From: Pseudomonadota bacterium
GTDB lineage: Bacteria; Desulfobacterota; Desulfobulbia; Desulfobulbales; Desulfocapsaceae
Reading direction: 5' to 3'
Length of the DNA stretch: 35,694 bases
NCBI GenBank assembly: GCA_018821785.1
Contig: JAHJLI010000056.1
Span: 1 to 35,694 of the forward strand
Under the pieces are notes generated by a model. That model made no database searches, had not been told where the DNA came from, and saw nothing but the letters and a program-made list of their open reading frames with translations. Below are positions 22,864 to 30,345 of this stretch, piece by piece; the stretch's first letter is position 1, and the number at the start of each line of letters is the position of its first letter. A program made the translations under genes and the position numbers.

Positions 22864-25836
22864 TCAAACCGAATCTTGGTTTGCAGGAATATCTTCAGTT
22901 GCGCCTGGTTTTGTGAGGAGTGTTTTGACAGCTACACCGATTTGTTCCAGGGTAAAGGGTTTTTGCACAAAAGTGCCTGCCCCTAGATCTTGCATTTCCA
23001 TGACCCGATCTGATTTGGAATAGCCGCTGGTGATAATTGCCTTTTGTTTCGGAGAAACACTGAGAATTTTTTTATACGTTTCAAGTCCATCGATTCCTCC
23101 GGGCATGATCATGTCGAGAAGAATGAGGTCAAATTGCTGTTTTCCGACCATGGCTATGGCCTCATTGCCACTACTGGCGGTAAATACGGTGTATCCGATT
23201 TTTCTCAGCATATTTGAGGTAATATGGAGTTGCTCAGCGACATCATCGACCACCAGGATGGTTCCCGAACCAAGATAATCTTCGAGAACCACCCGGTTTT
23301 GCTGATGATCGCTGCTCGCCGCAGTGGCGGGCAGGTAAATTGTGAAAACTGTTCCTTGTCCCTCCTGGCTGTGGATATCCAAGTAGCCCTGATGGTCTTT
23401 GACTGTTGCCCAGATGATTGTCATGCCAAGGCCGGTGCCGCTTTTTTTTGCCTCCTTGCGGCTGAAAAAAGGTTCAAATATCCTGGGGAGATCGGGTTGT
23501 GGTATGCCTATGCCGTTATCGGCAACAGAGAGGCAGACATATTCGCCTGAGGGGATGTGTTCGTAACCGTCGACTGCCTGGTCGAGGTGGATGTTGCTGG
23601 TTGTTACGAGAATGTTGCCACCGCCAGGCATTGCCTCCATCCCGTTGTGGAGCAGATTCATGATGACTTTGGAAAGATGGATAGTAGATCCTTTAATGTT
23701 CATCAGATCTTTTGCCAGGTTGGTGTCAACGGCAATGTTTGGGTACCTTGCCTGAAGTTGTAAGTATTCTACTGACTGGAGGTATTCGGCAATAATGAGG
23801 TTTATATTGCTGATACTGGGAATGGTAATATTTCTCCTTGCCAGGCTGAGGAGATCTTGGACTATTGCCGCCGCCTTTTGCCCTGACTTCTGGATAATGG
23901 AAATCTTGCCATGCAGTGGGCTGTCCTTCGGTATTTCCATAAGGAGCAGGTCTGGGTAACTTACCAGGCCGCTCAGGATGTTGTTTAAGTCATGGGCAAC
24001 ACCCGCCGCCAGATTGCCGATGGCCTCCATCTTTTGTGCCTGAAGGAGCTGGCGTTCGAGTTTTTTACGGCCGGTTATATCTTTAACGATACCCTGGGTA
24101 CCTATAAAACCTTGAGCCTTGGGGAGATTACTGCGATAGAGGCCTTCGGCGGAAACGCTGAAGAAGCTATAGTCTTTCTCACTTGTGTGGTTTTCCTTGG
24201 TGAGCAGCAGACGTATTTCCAGATCAAAGGTAGCCCTTTCCCCGGTTCTTCTTTCGTTCAGCCGGAAGCGGGCCAAGTCGAGATCAGTTGGTGCCACATA
24301 GGAAAAAATAGAGTCGCCGAGAAGGGCTTCGGGAGATGTCTGATACCTGCAAATCGCCGGACTGATGAAGGTGATGTTGCCGCAATCATCCAGTCGAAAA
24401 ATAATATCCGGTACGGTGTGCAGTATCGATCGCAGGCTAGACTCGCTGGACTTCAAAAGAAGCAGGGCATCACCCTTCTCTGATTTGGCTTGCAACTGCA
24501 AATATCGAAATTTGAGGGTGATGAGGAGAAAACCACTAATAATGATGGTAACAGACGGCAAAAGGGGAGAAAAGAGCAGCCCGGTGAATTGTAAGAGCAT
24601 TTGCGCCCCGATCCAGCTGGCAACAGTCGAAACCAGACAGAAACCAACCGACCATCCGGTCGGCCATCGAGTGCACAGCTGAGCCAGGACCAGGCTGAAC
24701 AATATACTCAAAGCTGCTTCATAAAAGGGCAGGCTCAGAGGTCGCGTGGTCTGTATTTTGCCGGCTATGGCCATTATCGCTGCTGCGTGCAGGTCGAGCA
24801 GGCTCTCAGACGAGGAATAAGGGGTAGGATAACCCTGAGAAAGGCCTTGGGCCGTTGATCCGACAAGAACGATTTTTTGTCTCAGCTGACTGGAGTCTAT
24901 CGTATTGGCAAGGATATTTGCTGCCGAAAAACGACTTGGGCGAGATGGATTGGGTGGCCCGAGGAGAATATGCCCCTGGCTATCCAAGGGAATGTATCGG
25001 CCAGCCAGAGAGAGACCGGGAAGTTGTGCACCGTCAGACGCAAGGACAAGCGTTTGCAGGTCATAGAATCGCATCAAAACGGCCAGCGCGAAGGATGGAT
25101 AAAGTTGGCGGCCATATTCGATCATAAGAGGCAATCGGCGCAGTATTCCGTCATTGTCGGGAGCACCGTTTAAAAAGCCGGCGGATGGTGCTGCCTTGGT
25201 CAATGGCAAGTAATTGCAAAGAACGCCATCAGCTCGGTGAAAATTCATGCCGGGGTTTGATGTGTTGGCCAGAGTCATGCGGGAAAAGGAGATCGGAGGG
25301 ATCGGACATTCAACTGCCGGCACTTCCTGCCGGTGGCCAAAAAGAAATTCATATCCCAAAACAAAAGGACCGGTGGCGAGACTTTTTGCCAGGGACAGAT
25401 CATGATCCAGAAACTCGGTCGGAATGGGAAATGTATCAGCAGCAAAGGAGTCTTGCCGGTAAATTGGCGAACTTCTGTCCCGCTCGGGAAAAATAACGTC
25501 GATGCCGACGCTTGTCGCGCCGGCCTTTTGGATGGATTTAAGAAGCTTTGCGAAGAGATCGCGTGGCCAAGGCCACTGGCCGTATTTTTTTAAGCTCGAT
25601 TCATCAATTTCAACAATTACAACATCAATTTCGGAGGCTGGCGCCTTGGCTATTCTAAGAATGAGATCGGTTGTTTTGGTGGTGAGATACTGAATGGCTT
25701 GAGGGGGAAAGAGAAAGATGGATGACAGGCAAAGAGTCAGCAGGATTGCGGTCGTAAGAAGAATTTTCGCCAGGTCCGGTTTTGCCAGCGATGGCATGAC
25801 GGCCGGCGACGGTGTCGGAGAAAGAGTATTCTTCAT
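22864..25836 (-). CDS. CHASE2-domain hybrid histidine kinase (CHASE2-TM-PAS-HisKA-HATPase-REC)
   Basis: A 990-residue membrane kinase. One N-terminal helix (about 25-47) leads to a periplasmic CHASE2 domain: VVIVEIDESSLKKYGQWPWP and GIDVIFPERD are the standard CHASE2 opening, and KIVLVGSTAQGL its later block. Three close hydrophobic helices follow (about 365-440). A PAS domain begins SSLRSILHTVPDIIFRLDDC, then HisKA with GNLAAGVAHDLNNILSGLVS (phospho-His615). The ATPase domain has MNLLHNGMEAMPGG, DNGIGIP and GTGLGMTI, and a C-terminal receiver has DLILLDMIMPGG (Asp908). The start is the ATG at 25836; a TTG two codons earlier is the only alternative, and neither has a clear ribosome-binding site. 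The gene follows an OmpA lipoprotein and a FecR protein on the same strand, a set often seen with CHASE2 sensors. The signal sensed is unknown. Confidence 0.93.
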   Translation of the reverse strand: MKNTLSPTPSPAVMPSLAKPDLAKILLTTAILLTLCLSSIFLFPPQAIQYLTTKTTDLILRIAKAPASEIDVVIVEIDESSLKKYGQWPWPRDLFAKLLKSIQKAGATSVGIDVIFPERDRSSPIYRQDSFAADTFPIPTEFLDHDLSLAKSLATGPFVLGYEFLFGHRQEVPAVECPIPPISFSRMTLANTSNPGMNFHRADGVLCNYLPLTKAAPSAGFLNGAPDNDGILRRLPLMIEYGRQLYPSFALAVLMRFYDLQTLVLASDGAQLPGLSLAGRYIPLDSQGHILLGPPNPSRPSRFSAANILANTIDSSQLRQKIVLVGSTAQGLSQGYPTPYSSSESLLDLHAAAIMAIAGKIQTTRPLSLPFYEAALSILFSLVLAQLCTRWPTGWSVGFCLVSTVASWIGAQMLLQFTGLLFSPLLPSVTIIISGFLLITLKFRYLQLQAKSEKGDALLLLKSSESSLRSILHTVPDIIFRLDDCGNITFISPAICRYQTSPEALLGDSIFSYVAPTDLDLARFRLNERRTGERATFDLEIRLLLTKENHTSEKDYSFFSVSAEGLYRSNLPKAQGFIGTQGIVKDITGRKKLERQLLQAQKMEAIGNLAAGVAHDLNNILSGLVSYPDLLLMEIPKDSPLHGKISIIQKSGQKAAAIVQDLLSLARRNITIPSISNINLIIAEYLQSVEYLQLQARYPNIAVDTNLAKDLMNIKGSTIHLSKVIMNLLHNGMEAMPGGGNILVTTSNIHLDQAVDGYEHIPSGEYVCLSVADNGIGIPQPDLPRIFEPFFSRKEAKKSGTGLGMTIIWATVKDHQGYLDIHSQEGQGTVFTIYLPATAASSDHQQNRVVLEDYLGSGTILVVDDVAEQLHITSNMLRKIGYTVFTASSGNEAIAMVGKQQFDLILLDMIMPGGIDGLETYKKILSVSPKQKAIITSGYSKSDRVMEMQDLGAGTFVQKPFTLEQIGVAVKTLLTKPGATEDIPANQDSV

Positions 25837-25884
25837 TGGCAAGAAATCGGGAAATTGACCTTATCTTTGCTGCGCCATTCGTTA

Positions 25885-26490
25885 TTATTTAACAACAACC
25901 TCAACCCGGCGATTTTTTTCCTCCTGCACATTATCCTCCGTTTTAATAAGGAGGTTTTCCTCTCCATGGGAAGTGCTGGTTATATGTGTCCGAGGTGTTC
26001 CTTTTTCGATAAGAACCTGGCTGACAGCCAAAGCTCTTTCTTTTGACAGACGCAAATTATAGTCCCGGTTTCCAGCCGTGTCGGAATGCCCAATGACACT
26101 GATGTTTTCCGAATTCCTGTCGGTAATCGATTGGAGAATCATTGGCAGCATTGCTTCTGACTCCGCAGTCAGGATCGTCGATCCTTTTTCAAAATACAGG
26201 AGAAAATGTTCGGGTTGTATTGGCAACGTTGCCAATACAACAGAGAATTGGGCGTTAATCTGTTGTTCAGAGAGTATTTCCGGTTTGCTGGGGCTGGATT
26301 CCCGGCCACTTATAACTGTGGCTTCTGCGGGTCGACTCATTTCGACTTCCCCGCCAATGTTGCCGACGGTCAGGTTGCCGACGTGACCATCAGGCTCTGA
26401 GAGCAGCACAACGGTTGTTTTTTGTGTACAGCCGTACAACAGCAAAAGAAGAAGACACGCAAACCATGGTTTCAGATATAATGATGACAT
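25885..26490 (-). CDS. OmpA-family peptidoglycan-associated lipoprotein
   Basis: A 201-residue exported protein. The N-terminus MSSLYLKPWFACLLLLLLYG followed by Cys21 is a lipoprotein signal peptide (lipobox LLYGC). The C-terminal domain (about 95-200) is OmpA-like: LLYFEKGSTILTAESEAMLP, then ISVIGHSDTAGNRDYNLRLS, KERALAVSQVLIEKG and KNRRVEVVV, with the Asp and Arg that bind diaminopimelate in peptidoglycan. It therefore probably links the outer membrane to the cell wall. It sits 48 bp upstream of the CHASE2 kinase and 44 bp after the FecR-domain gene, within one probable operon. Confidence 0.9.
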   Translation of the reverse strand: MSSLYLKPWFACLLLLLLYGCTQKTTVVLLSEPDGHVGNLTVGNIGGEVEMSRPAEATVISGRESSPSKPEILSEQQINAQFSVVLATLPIQPEHFLLYFEKGSTILTAESEAMLPMILQSITDRNSENISVIGHSDTAGNRDYNLRLSKERALAVSQVLIEKGTPRTHITSTSHGEENLLIKTEDNVQEEKNRRVEVVVK

Positions 26491-26534
26491 TGATAGGCAT
26501 TAACTCGTAGAGGTTATTCTGAAGCCGGGAACAG

Positions 26535-26981
26535 TCAGTCGATTTCAACCAGGAACTTTGTCCCTCGCACACCGAGTGTTGCCTCAGGCGTCTCAAATTT
26601 GACTTTTTTGGGAGCTAATTTGGCGATTTGACCGGTAACAAAACAGAAGGTTCCCTTGATGAGACGGGAAACAAAAGAGAGTTCCTGGTCAACAGGATTG
26701 AACATGAAACTTTCAACTGCAATTTCGCTGTTTGGACCAAGTGAGACAACCGTATCATCGTCAAAAATAAGTCCGACACTGCCGGTTGCCCCGGTTTTTA
26801 TGGTGTCTCCCCGGTTTATTTTCATGTTTGGTGCTGCCGAGAGTGATTTTTGAGTGCTGACCAGGAAGACCTCTCCAGACACTGTCTTGATAATACCAAC
26901 GGAATCAGTGCTGGCAGAACAGCTTTCGGCGCCGGCAAAAAGGGCTGCCAAGAGGCAAAAAATGGTGAGAAAGGATTTCAT
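26535..26981 (-). CDS. FecR-domain periplasmic protein
   Basis: A 148-residue protein: signal peptide (MKSFLTIFCLLAALFAGAES, cleavage after about residue 24) followed by a single FecR domain. Diagnostic segments are VSGEVFLVSTQKSL, MKINRGDTIKTGATGSVGLI, DDTVVSLGPNSEIAVESFMF and ATLGVRGTKFLVEI. There is no N-terminal anti-sigma domain, so this is the free-standing periplasmic FecR type rather than a TonB-linked sigma regulator. I start at 26981 (GGAG 8 nt upstream). It is the first gene of the FecR-OmpA-CHASE2 kinase cluster and probably belongs to the envelope-sensing part of that module. Confidence 0.9.
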   Translation of the reverse strand: MKSFLTIFCLLAALFAGAESCSASTDSVGIIKTVSGEVFLVSTQKSLSAAPNMKINRGDTIKTGATGSVGLIFDDDTVVSLGPNSEIAVESFMFNPVDQELSFVSRLIKGTFCFVTGQIAKLAPKKVKFETPEATLGVRGTKFLVEID

Positions 26982-27367
26982 TTTTGATTCTCCAGCAGAA
27001 TTGAACAACCGATTACAAAATGGTAGCACAAAGAGTGCTATTAAGGAAAAGGAAAAAGCAAAAAACCTTTGCCATCGAGAGCAAACAGGCCCTCGCAGGG
27101 TCTCCTGGTGTACACCGCGCCATGAACAGTGCTAATATTTACGGAGAATGGTAGATTTTCCCGTTTCTTCTCGGATGTATCTGTCTGGTAAAATCCCTAG
27201 CTTTTTTCACTATTATTTCTTAAAACACGCTCTCAAAGGTTCAGGGTAGAGTGTTTTTTCGCCCAAATGATGGTCGCGTTCCGGCTTTTACTTGTTGTAA
27301 CTGCCTGAAACTATATAATAGTTCATTGGTCTGGGAGCCTTCATACAATTATCCCGAGGAGAAAACG
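26982..27367. other. Divergent intergenic region between the FecR operon and upp
   Basis: No gene is supportable here. A perfect palindrome GGTGTACACC lies at 27107-27116. A hairpin with a T-run lies at 27222-27260. Two possible -10 boxes for upp are TAAAAT at 27189-27194 (extended, TGG before it) and TATAAT at 27314-27319, the latter inside the palindrome AACTATATAATAGTT (27309-27323). Confidence 0.4.
27222..27260 (+). terminator. Terminator-like hairpin in the upp leader
   Basis: AAAACAC (27222-27228) and TCT (27231-27233) pair with AGA (27248-27250) and GTGTTTT (27251-27257), and the T-run continues to 27259. If transcription starts at the extended -10 near 27189, this hairpin lies in the upp leader and could act as an attenuator; if the promoter is at 27314 it lies upstream and has another role. 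Confidence 0.3.
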
Positions 27368-27994
27368 ATGGCGGTACATGTGGCGGATCACCCCCTTATC
27401 AAACACAAGCTCGGTCTCATGCGGCGGCATGACATATCGACCAAGGATTTTCGCGATCTCTCCTCGGAGGTTGCCCGTTTGCTGACCTACGAGGCGACAA
27501 AGGACCTCCCTACTCAGAAAAAAAACGTCCAGGGGTGGGCGGGGCCGGTGGAAGTTGATGAACTGCTGGGGAAAAAGATAACCATTGTCCCCATCCTCAG
27601 GGCCGGACTCGGCATGATGAATGGTGTTATTGATCTCATTCCCTCCGCCAAGGTCAGTGTGGTCGGCTATTATCGCAATGAAGAGACCCTCCTGCCTGTT
27701 GAATATTATGTCAAGACAGCGAATGATATACAGGAGAGAGTTGCCCTGATTCTTGATCCGATGCTGGCGACCGGTGGAACTTTGTTGGCGACCATTGAGA
27801 CCTTGAAAAAAGCCGGATGTCAAACCATTAAGGGGCTTTTCCTCGTCGCTGCCCCGGAAGGCTTGAAGAAGGTGACTGAAGCCCATCCCGATGTGGATAT
27901 TTATGTCGCCTCGGTCGATCAGGGGCTCAATGAAGTCGGCTATATTCTGCCGGGACTGGGGGATGCCGGAGATAAAATCTTCGGCACCAAGTAG
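27368..27994 (+). CDS. upp: Uracil phosphoribosyltransferase
   Basis: This cytoplasmic pyrimidine-salvage enzyme makes UMP from uracil and PRPP. The 208 residues equal the standard Upp length. Diagnostic blocks are [60 protein letters not shown], the PRPP loop [20 protein letters not shown], and near the C-terminus [25 protein letters not shown], which binds uracil. The ATG at 27368 has GAGGAG just upstream; the open frame continues to 27251 but those codons do not belong to the family. A T-rich terminator follows, so it is probably monocistronic. Confidence 0.97.
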   Translation: MAVHVADHPLIKHKLGLMRRHDISTKDFRDLSSEVARLLTYEATKDLPTQKKNVQGWAGPVEVDELLGKKITIVPILRAGLGMMNGVIDLIPSAKVSVVGYYRNEETLLPVEYYVKTANDIQERVALILDPMLATGGTLLATIETLKKAGCQTIKGLFLVAAPEGLKKVTEAHPDVDIYVASVDQGLNEVGYILPGLGDAGDKIFGTK

Positions 27995-28000
27995 GGCTGC

Positions 28001-28035
28001 AAGCCATTACATTGAAATGCTGGCTTTATATTTTT
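28001..28035 (+). terminator. Intrinsic terminator after upp
   Basis: AAGCCA (28001-28006) pairs with TGGCTT (28021-28026), with an inner CATT/AATG pair. The run TTTATATTTTT follows. It starts 7 bp after the upp stop codon. Confidence 0.6.
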
Positions 28036-28134
28036 AGTTCCCTTGAAATTCGTTTCTTGTTTTTTAGAAAAGAATTTCATCAAGATACGCATCCCATATA
28101 CCGGGTTTAGTATCATAATCAACCGGAGGTTAAG

Positions 28135-30021
28135 ATGGTTTTTCCCATAGATTTAAATACATATTCATCTCTGAAGTTCGAATTGCAGCAGACCAAACTG
28201 ACAGAAGAACAGCATCATATACTTACCAACAATATCCAGCTGGTAAGAGATTGCCTGGTGTTTTTTACCGCTCTTGCCAACGTCAAGGGGCTAGGCGGTC
28301 ACACCGGCGGCGCGTTTGATATCGTTCCGGAAATGTTGGTTGTCGACGGTTTCATGAAGGGTTCGTCGACAATCCATCCGGTCTATTTTGATGAGGCAGG
28401 GCACCGGGTGGCCATCCAGTATGTGATGGCTGTCCTCAACGGCTATAAAAACCCTGAATCTCTGCTCCATTATCGTGAATATGGCAAGGGATTCTACGGC
28501 CATCCAGAGCGCGATGAAAAAAACGGAGTTTTCTTTTCCTCGGGCCGACTTGGCCATCTGTGGAGTTATGTCAACGGTGTTGCCGAAGCTGACAGGACCA
28601 AGACTGTGGTCATGTTCGGCAGCGACGGATCGCAGATGGAAGGGGACAATGCCGAGGCGGCCCGTTACGCTGTGGCGCGAAAATTGAGCGTCAAGTTGTT
28701 CATCGATGATAACGATGTCACCATCGCCGGTCATCCCAGTCAATACATGAAAGGCTACGATGTGGCGCGGACCCTTGCCGGACAAGGACTTGCCATAAGT
28801 GTTGGAGATGGTGAGGATGTTCAGACTCTGTTTAGCCGCATACAAGGGGCGCTCGTTGCAGATGGTCCCGTCGCCCTCGTCAACAAACGGCCAATGGCCG
28901 TGGGCGTCCCCGGAATCGAAGGGTCACCTAAGGGCCACGATGTCATTGCTGTAGGTCTGGCTGTCGATTATTTGAGCGCGCGCGGCTTAAGCGAAGCGGC
29001 ACAGATGCTGCAGACTTATCCGGTTAAAAAAACCAAAGAGACCTACCTGGGCAGCACTCCGGAAACCGGAAAGGTGCGGGACGACTTCGGTAAGGCGGTC
29101 TGTGAGATCCTCGACACCATGGAAAATCCGGCTGCAAGGGTTCTGGTTGTTGACTCCGATCTCGAAGGGTCCTGCGGACTGCACCACATCCGCAAGAATC
29201 ATCCTGAAGTGTACGTGCACGGTGGCATCATGGAACGAAACAACTATTCGGTAGCCGCTGGTTTCGGCTCCGAACCCGGGCGTCAGGGGGTCTTCGGCAC
29301 ATTTGCCGCCTTCCTTGAGATGGTTGTTTCCGAGATCACCATGGCCCGCCTCAATCATGCCAATGTACTCGCCCATTTCTCCCATTCGGGAATCGATGAC
29401 ATGGCCGACAACACATGTCATTTCGGTATCAATAACTTTTTTGCTGATAATGCGGTCGCTGAAGGGGATGCGACCCGACTCTACTTTCCGGCAGATACGC
29501 TGCAGCTTCGGGCAATGCTGAAAGAAGTGTTTCATGCTCAGGGACTCAGGTTTCTCTTTTCGACTCGTTCGGCAACCCCGTATCTGCTCAATGAGAGCGG
29601 CGAAAAATTCTTTGGCGACGGGTATGTTTTCAGGCCGGGTAAAGATGAACTCATTCGTGATGGCAAAGACGGCTATCTTGTCAGCTATGGAGAAATGACG
29701 TATCGCTGTCTGGATGCTGTATTGCAGCTGCGCCAGAAGGGTCTGGATGTGGGGCTTATCAACAAGCCGACACTGAATGTTGTCGACGAAGAGATGCTTG
29801 CCAAGGTGGGAGGGAGCCCCTTTGTGATGGTAGTGGAAAGTCAGAACAGCAAGACCGGGCTTGGCATACGCTATGGGACCTGGCTCCTGGAGAGAGGCTT
29901 GCATCCCAAATATAAATATTTTGGTACGAGCAGAATCGGTCAGGGTGGCATAGCCGAACAATTGCCGCACCAAGGGCTTGCTGTGAAAGATATTATCACA
30001 GGGATTCTCGCCCTCAGGTGA
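28135..30021 (+). CDS. Transketolase, single-chain
   Basis: A 628-residue thiamine-diphosphate enzyme of the non-oxidative pentose phosphate pathway, transferring two-carbon ketol units. The N-terminal domain has GLGGHTGGAFDIVPEMLVVD and the ThDP/Mg motif from GSDGSQMEGDNAEAARYAVA to LFIDDNDVTIAG (about 160-195). The middle pyrimidine-binding domain has HGGIMERNNYSVAAGFGSEP, where the Glu of GIMERN is the cofactor-activating residue. The C-terminal domain runs from about 490. IDDND replaces the more usual DNN that closes the motif, and GSDG replaces GDG, so this is a divergent clade rather than the TktA type; relatives act on sugar phosphates, but the substrate should be treated as open. AGGAGG-like GGAGG precedes the ATG. 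It lies 140 bp after upp, beyond a terminator, so it is transcribed separately. Confidence 0.9.
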   Translation: MVFPIDLNTYSSLKFELQQTKLTEEQHHILTNNIQLVRDCLVFFTALANVKGLGGHTGGAFDIVPEMLVVDGFMKGSSTIHPVYFDEAGHRVAIQYVMAVLNGYKNPESLLHYREYGKGFYGHPERDEKNGVFFSSGRLGHLWSYVNGVAEADRTKTVVMFGSDGSQMEGDNAEAARYAVARKLSVKLFIDDNDVTIAGHPSQYMKGYDVARTLAGQGLAISVGDGEDVQTLFSRIQGALVADGPVALVNKRPMAVGVPGIEGSPKGHDVIAVGLAVDYLSARGLSEAAQMLQTYPVKKTKETYLGSTPETGKVRDDFGKAVCEILDTMENPAARVLVVDSDLEGSCGLHHIRKNHPEVYVHGGIMERNNYSVAAGFGSEPGRQGVFGTFAAFLEMVVSEITMARLNHANVLAHFSHSGIDDMADNTCHFGINNFFADNAVAEGDATRLYFPADTLQLRAMLKEVFHAQGLRFLFSTRSATPYLLNESGEKFFGDGYVFRPGKDELIRDGKDGYLVSYGEMTYRCLDAVLQLRQKGLDVGLINKPTLNVVDEEMLAKVGGSPFVMVVESQNSKTGLGIRYGTWLLERGLHPKYKYFGTSRIGQGGIAEQLPHQGLAVKDIITGILALR

Positions 30022-30345
30022 TTTCTTTGGTTCAGGAATACTCGTTAACTATCCGATAACATATATCTATATCAGGTAGTTAGCGTCATGTATAATTGAA
30101 CCATATTGTTTTTCTAAGTGATTTAGGAGAAGCTCAAGTCCCTGGTATTAAAAAGAACCGATGTGAAGTTGATCAAAAAAGTTGCAAAAAATAGCGGATT
30201 TAGGGTAGTCTGCTTGAAAATTCTCGATTTTTATAGCGGTGGTCTTGGTTAAGAAAGAGTGTGGTTGTACAGGCGGTGCTTCGGCGGCCTTGCCGGAGAA
30301 AGCTTGTCCGTTTTCAAGGACAGTAACAGAAATTATGGAGACGTA
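30022..30345. other. Intergenic region between transketolase and the chemoreceptor gene
   Basis: It holds one imperfect 15-bp hairpin (30044-30084). No gene is supportable, and I see no convincing sigma-70 or sigma-28 promoter for the chemoreceptor. The chemoreceptor's ribosome-binding site (GGAG at 30337-30340) ends it. Confidence 0.4.
30044..30084 (+). terminator. Hairpin after the transketolase gene
   Basis: GTTAACTATCCGATA (30044-30058) pairs with TATCAGGTAGTTAGC (30070-30084), with one mismatch and two wobbles across an 11-nt loop. It starts 22 bp after the stop. The T-rich stretch follows only some 25 bp later, so intrinsic termination is uncertain. Confidence 0.45.

Noticed and set aside
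30052..30059. Sigma-28 -10 box (TCCGATAA) ahead of the chemoreceptor
   Set aside because: No TAAA-type -35 lies at the proper distance, and the bases form one arm of the hairpin after the transketolase gene.
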